Shown: piece by piece, positions 58,380 through 64,000 of the stretch
Numbering within the stretch: position 1 is the stretch's first letter
How the letters are laid out: every line of letters begins with the position of its first letter
Source: DAOVXM01 sp963746255
GTDB lineage: Bacteria > Chloroflexota > Anaerolineae > Anaerolineales > UBA4823
Direction of reading: 5' to 3'
Length of the DNA stretch: 64,000 nucleotides
Assembly (NCBI GenBank): GCA_963746255.1
Contig: CAVVAJ010000001.1
Span: forward strand, 248,001 to 312,000
Program-made: the position numbers and the translations under genes
Notes under the pieces: model-generated
The model's database searches: none
Told to the model about the DNA's origin: nothing
Seen by the model: the letters and a program-made list of their open reading frames with translations, nothing else

Positions 58380-59747
58380 CTACCCGTCCTTCAGGGTAAG
58401 CGGCAAAAAGATCTGCAGCCGCTGGGTGGCGACATTCAGATTTCCACCGGAAGGTATGATATATCCGTTGTATGCAATGGTAGCCAGCCCAGAGGGGGCG
58501 ACGGCAATCGAAACATAGTCCCCGTTGCGATACGGGACCCATGTCCCAGAGCGATCAATCGTCTCACAATACCATGTATAGAAAAGGTCCTCTGGACCAC
58601 AGTTCCCGCCTCCACCTGACAGACCCAGGGCAGCGACGGGCCGTGCCACGTTAAGTGAGCCGTTATACGACTGGTAGGCAATGACTGGGTAACCGGCCGC
58701 ATCCTCTGCGATTGAGATGCCCAGCGAGTGATAGTCAGCTTGCATAGAGTCGATCTCGTCGCACTGCGCTGAACCACCAACCCCGCAGTTGCCCCCTGAT
58801 CCCACGTTGACAGCATATTTCAACACATCGTTGGTCGCGTCGTAGTAGGCGATATGAAAGTGTCCGCTATCGTCCACAAACATCGACGCATACTTACCTG
58901 CATCCGTGGTTGATCCGGTAACTGGGTAACAGGTCCAGGTGTTCCCCCCAGGTCCACAGTTAGTTCCGCTGGCAGACGTCGCATACCATAGATCACCATT
59001 CCCCGCGTCATAGTAGGCGATATGCATGTTCCCGTCGCCGTCCAGCGCCAGGGAGGTGTGCTGCCCAACCCCTTCACCGATCTGTATCCTATCACACTGC
59101 CACTTTCCTGCATGAACGCCATACCCGCAATTTCCATAACCTCCCACGTAGGTTGCTATCCTTAGTTCATCACCATTGACTGGGTCGCTAAAATGGTATG
59201 AGATGCGAGGGCTACCGACGGCGGGAAGCTTCAGGGACGTGTATTGTCCAGCGCTGGACGGGGAGATTGCCTTGTCTACGGTGCGTATTCTCCAGATCCG
59301 GTTATAGGGATTATCGCTGGACTCTGCCCATTTGAGATCGCGATTTCCGGCATCGTGGTAGGAGATATTCACTACCCCGAGCTTTACCGCGATTGAGCTG
59401 TACTGCCCGACATCGCCTTCGCTGTCTACCGTCTGGCAGTACCAAGAGTTGTCCGTCCCGCAATTGCCGCCTATTCCCATGTATTGAGCCACAAGCAGAT
59501 CCTTGTCAGCGGCATTGTAGTAGCTGACGTAGGTACGGCCGGTCCATGGATCAACCGCCACGGAGACATGTTGGCCGGTGTCGAGCCGTGTGTCCACTTC
59601 AGTAATGAACCACGGAGCGTTGGCAGCCGAGGATGTGAATGCACTACTCAGCAGGCCTGCTTCATTGAACTGTGCTCCCAGAGCTAGGGAGGGCGTCAAG
59701 ACTAACAACACAAAGATCATCATTCCTATTGAGACTTTCCGTTTCAA
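58380..59747 (-). CDS. Secreted predicted seven-bladed beta-propeller protein with LP-type tail
   Basis: 455 residues. A signal peptide (MKRKVSIGMMIFVLLVLTPS...) precedes seven repeats of about 55-65 residues, each starting G-[QKD]-[HY]-x-S and containing ISYYDA- or IAYYDA-like strands followed by DLxYA. Most repeats add a GNCG ... W-x-C pair (for example GGNCGTDNSWYCQTVD), so each blade may be held by its own disulfide. The protein ends RLQIFLPLTLKDG. The fold resembles sialidase/BNR or NHL propellers but the Asp-box itself is not clear. Extracellular, ligand unknown. Two decayed copies of its 3' end lie at 54013 and 56288. Confidence 0.85.
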   Translation of the reverse strand: MKRKVSIGMMIFVLLVLTPSLALGAQFNEAGLLSSAFTSSAANAPWFITEVDTRLDTGQHVSVAVDPWTGRTYVSYYNAADKDLLVAQYMGIGGNCGTDNSWYCQTVDSEGDVGQYSSIAVKLGVVNISYHDAGNRDLKWAESSDNPYNRIWRIRTVDKAISPSSAGQYTSLKLPAVGSPRISYHFSDPVNGDELRIATYVGGYGNCGYGVHAGKWQCDRIQIGEGVGQHTSLALDGDGNMHIAYYDAGNGDLWYATSASGTNCGPGGNTWTCYPVTGSTTDAGKYASMFVDDSGHFHIAYYDATNDVLKYAVNVGSGGNCGVGGSAQCDEIDSMQADYHSLGISIAEDAAGYPVIAYQSYNGSLNVARPVAALGLSGGGGNCGPEDLFYTWYCETIDRSGTWVPYRNGDYVSIAVAPSGLATIAYNGYIIPSGGNLNVATQRLQIFLPLTLKDG

Positions 59748-60094
59748 CGCATTTCCTCCTCATGTGATATTTAATATGGAGCACCAGCTTCGGGGTTGAT
59801 CAACAAAATCCTTAATGTACTCTCTCCAAAAAAAAGCCTTATATTGATTATATACGCATTTTTTCTTCATTCTTCGTTTCAACCGATATCTATTGGCCTA
59901 ATCGAGCACATCCGAGGTGTGGAGTTTTACGAAGCAAACACTCCCACGTAAAGCCCTGTCAACTGCCGCGGGTATTGGTTGTCACCACCGGATATCAACT
60001 TCCGTCTGATTATTCAACCGAGAAATCATAGACTTTAATTGATTCGTGCTAAGTTTTTCAACTCATTCAGTCATCAAACGATAAGATTGTCTAA
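59748..60094. other. Intergenic region
   Basis: About 350 bp, AT-rich; contains the minus-strand promoter of the propeller gene. No gene, repeat or terminator seen. Confidence 0.4.
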
Positions 60095-60328
60095 CAATTT
60101 AGTAGTGCAGATCCCGAGGCTGGTGATCATCTTATCGGTCCTGACAGCGCTGCCATCAATTAAGGCATGGATACAGGAGTGACGCTGGATATTGACCACC
60201 AACCACGCCCATACCAAGCACTCGATATCGGCGCAGATGAATACTGGCTGCCGGGTGAACTAATAACCATCTACCTACCATTAATTACACGTAAGACAAT
60301 TGTTTCAATTAAAGTAGCCGCTAGATAG
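60095..60328 (+). pseudogene. Choice-of-anchor-Q-type protein C-terminal relic with in-frame TAA
   Basis: The frame reads DPEAGDHLIGPDSAAIN, stop (TAA 60161-60163), GMDTGVTLDIDHQPRP, then YQALDIGADEY and the tail ITIYLPLITRKTIVSIKV. The pattern GPxSAAIDxG ... D[I/V]DxxPRP ... DIGADEY is the end of choice-of-anchor Q (polymorphic membrane/parallel beta-helix type) exported proteins. The rest of the gene is missing upstream. Its tail again is the F/Y-L-P-[LV] kind. Confidence 0.75.
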
Positions 60329-60354
60329 CAGGGTTATGAGGTCGTACTATTTTA

Positions 60355-60399
60355 AACCAAGGGACTATCTATAAATCCGATATAGATAGTCCCTTGGTT
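60355..60399 (+). terminator. Long perfect hairpin terminator
   Basis: AACCAAGGGACTATCTAT and ATAGATAGTCCCTTGGTT are perfect 18-bp complementary arms around AAATCCGAT. It starts 26 bp after the relic's stop. The right end is AT-rich (TTATTTACG) rather than a clean T-run, so it terminates well or is an RNA-stabilising hairpin. Confidence 0.8.
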
Positions 60400-60442
60400 A
60401 TTTACGATCTGACCCATTTATTATGCGCTCTTGGTCAATGAA

Positions 60443-60515
60443 TTATTGATCGAGTTTCTCTAACTCTTCTTGAGCGGCGGCAAATTCTGCTTGTGCCAAA
60501 TCGAATTTGTCCTTA
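60443..60515 (-). pseudogene. C-terminal coiled-coil fragment, 24 codons
   Basis: Minus strand DKFDLAQAEFAAAQEELEKL then DQ and a natural stop at 60443-60445. Heptad-like A/E/L spacing. It is cut at the group II intron relic (60511), so the insertion or deletion removed the rest. The family is not identifiable. Confidence 0.4.
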
Positions 60516-60690
60516 TCATCACCAGTACTATGAGCCCCTCCGACTTCTCACCCGGCATCCTCCTGAATTTCGCTTCAAATTCTTATACCTTTCGTTTCGG
60601 AGGATGTGAGCCACCGACCGTGTGAGACATCTCCTGTTCCATCGCCTACTTTCACAGCATCCCGCTCTCCCTGCGACGGTAGTCGCCGAG
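60511..60690 (-). mobile_element. Second group II intron relic fragment
   Basis: About 170 bp similar (about 75-80% by eye) to 34162-34335, the conserved pre-ORF part of the group II intron relic: CCTTAT-ATTACCAGTACTATGA-like, CCCCTCCGACTTCTC, CCACCGACCG-GTG, ATCTC-CCTGTTCCATCG and CATCCCGCTCTCCCT. No domain V or reverse transcriptase is visible here. Confidence 0.6.
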
Positions 60691-60842
60691 GCACCTCCCC
60701 AATTCAAGGTGCCATCCATGCAGCCGTCCACGATCGTTATCTTATCGATTCGTTTGCGACAGGCTTTGGGTTGCACAGTCCGGGGTATACACCATGAGGT
60801 GCTTACATCATAAAACAACCGCCGGTTGATAAAGGGTTCAAA

Positions 60843-61433
60843 ATGGTACAATTCCCAGGTATGCGTCTAAGTAGTAACAATGGTTGGATGGACGGCCCAT
60901 ATGTCTATCGCCGCATACCCAGCTCCTGTGGGATAATGTCCACGCTCGATTTATGGGAATTTGAGGCGCTGCAAAGATCACATCAAATGAATTTAAACCA
61001 AATCAATCTTTTATGGATCCAAATATTGAATAATTTCAGTTTAAATGATACTGCCCCCAAAGTTGTACCTGCACACAGTCCAACTGCCGAAGGATTGTAC
61101 ATTCTTGCTTTGACGGCCGAGATCTTGTCTCCCGAATTGTTGAAATCAGTTGTTCAGATTGGGGATGATATGCTTAGAAAGAAGAACCCAGCTTTTGCCC
61201 GCCTATTGGGAGAACAAATGCAGCCCGATACCCCAATAATAGTTGCCAATATTCTGTTTGTAGGCGCTCTCATGCATACTCCACAAACCATGCAGACAGC
61301 ACTAATAGGGTGGCTCAAGGAACAACACAACGTGGAATGTACTCCCGCTGTTAATCACAACTTTTTTCCACACGTGTTGCGGGATCCACGCAGAGAAAAC
61401 TTCTTGCTGTACTATTTCGATATGGATGGGTAG
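60843..61433 (+). CDS. Hypothetical protein
   Basis: 196 residues, or about 155 if it starts at the internal Met of MNLNQINLLWIQIL. No membrane segment or signal. Helical central part PTAEGLYILALTAEILSPEL and RKKNPAFARLLGEQMQ; an HNFFPHVLRDPRRENFLLYY end. I do not recognise a family. It lies between an intron relic and a GNAT gene, with no obvious ribosome site, so coding status is moderate. Confidence 0.5.
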   Translation: MVQFPGMRLSSNNGWMDGPYVYRRIPSSCGIMSTLDLWEFEALQRSHQMNLNQINLLWIQILNNFSLNDTAPKVVPAHSPTAEGLYILALTAEILSPELLKSVVQIGDDMLRKKNPAFARLLGEQMQPDTPIIVANILFVGALMHTPQTMQTALIGWLKEQHNVECTPAVNHNFFPHVLRDPRRENFLLYYFDMDG

Positions 61434-61525
61434 TACCTATCAGACCCGCGCAAGTTTTTCCTAGTAGACCCATTATCAGCTTGATCTAGCTCACCAAAAT
61501 TTTAGCGAAAGGAACCGAAAAAATC

Positions 61526-61951
61526 ATGGATGAAGAATATAATATCGTATACGTTGAAAAGCCTGAAGAATCTGCCTGGGGGATTATTGGACATGGCGTT
61601 GGTAATTACAACAAAGAACAAGCCGGTGATAATAATTTTCAGCGCCTGTGCTACGTTCTTAAAGATTCGGACGAAGAAGTTGTCGGCGGTGTGCTGGGCG
61701 AAGTATATTGGGGTTGGCTGTATATCGATTTGTTGTGGGTAAAGGAAGAGCTGCGCGGTCGTGGTCATGGGCACCGCCTTTTGACGCGTGCTGAAGATGA
61801 AGCTCGGGGGCGGGGTGCCAAGAATGCATATCTTGACACGTTCAGTTTCCAGGCGCCAGATTTCTATAAACGGCATGGCTATCAGGTTTATGGCGAACTA
61901 CAAAATTTCCCTCCCGGGTATCATCGCTACTTTTTTACTAAACAACTTTAG
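61526..61951 (+). CDS. GNAT family N-acetyltransferase
   Basis: 141 residues, one GNAT domain. Strand VVGGVLGEVYWGWLYIDLLW is followed by the acetyl-CoA-binding motif A VKEELRGRGHGHRLLTRAED (R/Q-x-x-G-x-G/A) and the C-terminal DTFSFQAPDFYKRHGYQVYG. It transfers acetyl from acetyl-CoA to an unknown amine. AGCGAAAGGAACCG precedes the ATG. The stop overlaps a 10-bp inverted repeat. Confidence 0.92.
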   Translation: MDEEYNIVYVEKPEESAWGIIGHGVGNYNKEQAGDNNFQRLCYVLKDSDEEVVGGVLGEVYWGWLYIDLLWVKEELRGRGHGHRLLTRAEDEARGRGAKNAYLDTFSFQAPDFYKRHGYQVYGELQNFPPGYHRYFFTKQL

Positions 61952-62004
61952 GTTGGCGCGGTGTCAAGAGCACAATTTTGGTAGATAAATAAAACGCGCC
62001 AACC
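61951..62004. repeat. Inverted repeat behind the GNAT gene
   Basis: GGTTGGCGCG (61951-61960) and CGCGCCAACC (61995-62004) are perfect 10-bp arms with a 34-bp AT-rich spacer. The ends GTTGGCG/CGCCAAC resemble attC cores but do not fit the consensus at two bases. Confidence 0.6.
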
Positions 62005-62069
62005 ATGCATGCCGCTGGTGGCAGGGCCGTATGTCTCACGAGGATATAGCTAATGAGTGAGAAATTCCA

Positions 62070-62462
62070 ATGAAGCAAGCAACGCTGCATCGCATGAGAC
62101 TAATAAATAAACATGTAACGAATAAGATTCTGATCCATATATGTGGAAAGAAATTCGGCCATTTTGCCATATTGAGCCATGTGGGCCGTAAAAGCGGCAA
62201 ACTTTATCGAATTCCAATTATCGCCGAACCGATTAAAGATGGATTTGTTATTGCGCTAACATATGGAAAGAAAGTAGATTGGTACGCAAATGTAAAGGCA
62301 AAAGCAGGCTGTTCACTCTACTGGAAGAAAAAAGAGTATCAGCTCACCAATCCTGAATTTATCGATAAAGAGATTGGGGTGCTGGCTTTCCCGTCATCAA
62401 TGCGCTCAGTTTTGAGGGGGATGGGAATCCAATATTACTTGAGCTTAGCAATCCAACCCTAA
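62070..62462 (+). CDS. Deazaflavin (F420)-dependent nitroreductase family protein
   Basis: 130 residues. The motif AILSHVGRKSGKLYRIPI, FVIALTYGKKVDWYANVKA and ending RGMGIQYYLSLA are the DDN/Rv-type split-barrel family of F420-dependent quinone or nitro reductases. The small molecule reduced is unknown and F420 genes are not in the window; some members use FMN. GTGAGAAATTCC precedes the ATG. Confidence 0.88.
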   Translation: MKQATLHRMRLINKHVTNKILIHICGKKFGHFAILSHVGRKSGKLYRIPIIAEPIKDGFVIALTYGKKVDWYANVKAKAGCSLYWKKKEYQLTNPEFIDKEIGVLAFPSSMRSVLRGMGIQYYLSLAIQP

Positions 62463-62536
62463 AAACCGCTCTCTCTTTATGCTACTGGTGGGCTACAGGT
62501 AATTCTTAATATCGGGTATGGGTTGAAAAAGAGGTA

Positions 62537-63379
62537 ATGAATTTTGCTGCCGCTATGAATGTCAAGTCATTAGGATACCGTACAGATCTTTTCTTCCCCG
62601 CTTATGATGGCGAGATCATCGACCGCGGCGACTATCTTGTGATCCGCACTCCCACCAACCCGACCTATTATTGGGGCAATTTCCTGCTCATCTCCCAACC
62701 GCCTAAAGACGGCGATTTCAACAAGTGGCGTGAGCTGTTCGCATTGGAAATAGGCACCCCACCAGAGACAGAACACCAAGTCTTCGGCTGGGACTCGCCT
62801 GAGGGCGAGTTGGGCGTCATCGAGCCCTTCCTGCAAGCGGGCTTCCGTCTAAATAATGATATCGTCATGACGAGCAATGAGCCTCACAGCCCTCCGTTTC
62901 CCTGCGACCTGGTGAGCATCCGTGCCTTGCAGGATACAGACGATTGGCAGCAGGCTATTGAGAACCAAGTTGTTTGCCGGGAACCAGAGTTTACCGAGCG
63001 CGAGTACCGCATCTTCCGACAGCGGGAAATGGATCGCTACCGGGTGATGGCCGCATCCGGCCGCGGCGATTGGTATGGGGCTTTTGCCGACCAGCAGCTG
63101 GTCGCCGATTTGGGCTTATTCCATCAGGAAGGCACCGGCCGGTACCAATCCGTCGAGACGCATCCCGACTTCCGGCGCCGGGGGATTGCCGGGACCTTGG
63201 TCTTTGAATCCGCCCGCCAGGCTCAAACCAAGTACGGCATACATACACTTGTTATCGTGGCCGAAGGGGAATCGAGCGCAGCACGCTTATACGGATCGTT
63301 AGGCTTTCAGCAGACTGAGAAGCAGGTCGGGCTGGAGTGGTGGCCGCAGATAGAGTCGCCAACCAACGCTGGCGGCTAA
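62537..63379 (+). CDS. GNAT family N-acetyltransferase with N-terminal extension
   Basis: 280 residues. An N-terminal half (about 1-130) is a degenerate GNAT-like domain; the C-terminal half carries the active-looking fold with QSVETHPDFRRRGIAGTLVF (acetyl-CoA loop RRRGIAG) and EGESSAARLYGSLGFQQTEK. AAAGAGGTA precedes the ATG. It is probably cytosolic; the substrate is unknown. It is the third same-strand gene in a row of small modifying enzymes. Confidence 0.9.
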   Translation: MNFAAAMNVKSLGYRTDLFFPAYDGEIIDRGDYLVIRTPTNPTYYWGNFLLISQPPKDGDFNKWRELFALEIGTPPETEHQVFGWDSPEGELGVIEPFLQAGFRLNNDIVMTSNEPHSPPFPCDLVSIRALQDTDDWQQAIENQVVCREPEFTEREYRIFRQREMDRYRVMAASGRGDWYGAFADQQLVADLGLFHQEGTGRYQSVETHPDFRRRGIAGTLVFESARQAQTKYGIHTLVIVAEGESSAARLYGSLGFQQTEKQVGLEWWPQIESPTNAGG

Positions 63380-63492
63380 CGTCCGCTGCAGAGAACAACA
63401 TTTATCGCGGGTGCGTTCTTTAATCCAGATACTGCGCTTGCCCCACTCCGCCTGAACGGGAATTTAGAAATTGAGCCTTTTTACGCTTGATC

Positions 63493-63517
63493 GTAGGTTC
63501 GATCCCTACCGACTTAC
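63493..63517 (+). tRNA. tRNA 3' half (T-arm and acceptor strand) only
   Basis: GTAGG-TTCGATC-CCTAC is a perfect 5-bp T-stem with the canonical T-loop (TTCRANY), followed by CGACTTA, the right length for an acceptor 3' strand. The complementary 5' acceptor TAAGTCG is not found within 80 bp upstream, so the tRNA is incomplete. Such 3' halves are left at integration sites of mobile elements. Confidence 0.5.
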
Positions 63518-63774
63518 CTATTTCACTTGTTTTTGTGTATTTTATACACCGAGTTGGAATAGGATCAGCCATCGACTCGATGAAGTCTGTTGGTTTATTC
63601 GCTCTAAAGATGCCAAAATATGTGAAATTTGAAGTGCAACTCCATCTAAAACACCGATCAGATAGACATAAATGTTTGGATTGACTGCTTGATATCGCTG
63701 AAGGTAATAAAAATTCAACAATACTATCTTACCCAAATATTATCCCGGAAAATTCTTGTATAATTGAATAATTC

Positions 63775-63829
63775 TAGTGTTCCGACCACGAGTGATTCTC
63801 CCAAAACAATCACATTTGACGGAACACTA
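63775..63829. promoter_or_regulatory. Nested palindrome just upstream of the last gene
   Basis: TAGTGTTCCG (63775-63784) and CGGAACACTA (63820-63829) are perfect 10-bp arms; inside them GTGATT (63792-63797) and AATCAC (63808-63813) form a second 6-bp pair. It begins about 11 bp after TATAAT (63759-63764), where transcription would start, so it suggests an operator or an RNA hairpin in the 5' UTR. Confidence 0.65.
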
Positions 63830-63866
63830 ATCTCCACCCATATGATTATTTAACCAGGAGTATTAA

Positions 63867-64000
63867 ATGGAAGAGAATAGAACAAAAGCTCTTGCAGGAT
63901 GGATGATTTTTTGCTTGATCGTGGTTGGAGTATTTGGCCTTTTCGCTGCATTTTTGTCTTTCATCAATGAATATAACTACATCGGTTCAGGTTTATGTCT
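63867..64000 (+). CDS. Membrane protein, N-terminal part (runs off the window)
   Basis: The ATG at 63867 follows CAGGAGTATTAA. Only 44 codons are visible: MEENRTKALAGWMIFCLIVV then GVFGLFAAFLSFINEYNYIG, one membrane segment and the start of a loop. No family can be named from this fragment. Confidence 0.6.
   Translation, partial: MEENRTKALAGWMIFCLIVVGVFGLFAAFLSFINEYNYIGSGLC

Larger units (their letters stand above)
63380..63866. other. Intergenic region with a tRNA 3' half and a palindrome
   Basis: About 490 bp without a supported gene. It contains the tRNA 3' half (63493-63517), a TATAAT at 63759-63764 and the palindrome at 63775-63829, probably the control region of the last gene. Confidence 0.6.

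Noticed and set aside
17897..60163. Genetic code reassignment of a stop codon
   Set aside because: TAA, TAG and TGA are all affected, and many intact genes here end normally in each of them.
61951..62004. GTTGGCG...CGCCAAC inverted repeat as an attC site
   Set aside because: Cores miss the consensus at two bases and the arms are perfect with an AT-rich spacer; kept only as an inverted repeat.
1..64000. CRISPR arrays, rRNA genes, complete tRNAs and complete insertion sequences
   Set aside because: No regularly spaced repeats, rRNA motifs, full cloverleaf or transposase frame could be found by eye on either strand.

Overview
The window looks like an accessory region of a free-living bacterial chromosome of about 50% GC, most plausibly from a Chloroflexota (Anaerolineae-type) organism. 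This is inferred from gene content: an MGH1-type glycosidase, M6 protease, large secreted proteins ending in short 'F/Y-L-P' tails, a choice-of-anchor-Q relic, several CPBP proteases and NarX/NarL-type signalling. No 16S rRNA or complete tRNA is present, so the taxonomy is not proven.

Layout. 0-19 kb: an SRPBCC protein, a chimeric ABC ATPase relic, a frameshifted MGH1-like glycosidase, a large lipoprotein, two secreted proteins with LP tails, a methyltransferase, a chimeric DUF998/amylase relic, a frameshifted M6 (immune inhibitor A-like) protease ending in a strong terminator, and CPBP relics. 19-27.6 kb: a HEPN-like protein, VF530, a nuclease-like gene broken by an in-frame stop, intact metF, two DinB copies flanking a trypsin-like protease, VOC, a sigZ-permease relic pair and YdeI/OmdA. 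27.7-37 kb, mostly minus strand: a radical SAM HemN/W-like pseudogene, an LCMT-type methyltransferase, dapB, a SUMF1-domain protein, a UbiA prenyltransferase and fumC. These are separated by attC-like sites, one of which holds a group II intron relic. 37.8-44.2 kb, plus strand: a NarX/NarL-type two-component system, a terminator, then three tandem CPBP membrane proteases and a two-TM protein. 44.5-50 kb: Fe-S, PEP-synthase-like and glycosyltransferase relics with small membrane proteins. 50-54 kb: TspO/MBR, DegV, DUF4345 and DUF1295, all intact. 54-60.4 kb: decayed lipoprotein and excisionase genes, a second copy of the two-TM protein, a DUF2178/XRE pair, a predicted seven-bladed propeller protein and a choice-of-anchor-Q relic. 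60.5-64 kb: a second intron relic, two GNATs, a DDN-type oxidoreductase, a tRNA 3' half and a palindrome in front of a membrane gene that runs off the edge.

Two themes stand out. First, 30.3-36.3 kb has the architecture of an integron-type cassette cluster without a visible integrase. RYYYAAC...GTTRRRY pairs lie between same-strand genes, twice starting about 10 bp after the stop codon. The cargo is housekeeping-like (dapB, fumC) and one site is interrupted by group II intron sequence, matching the known habit of group IIC-attC introns. Second, broken genes are dense. At least six recognisable genes carry in-frame stops (all three stop codons occur), many are frameshifted, and at least three relics join pieces of unrelated genes. 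Some frameshifts could be assembly errors, but the nonsense codons and chimeras argue for real decay and recombination.

The best intact functional unit is 37.8-44.2 kb: a sensor kinase and regulator followed by three divergent CPBP proteases and a membrane protein whose only visible relative lies 12 kb away on the other strand.
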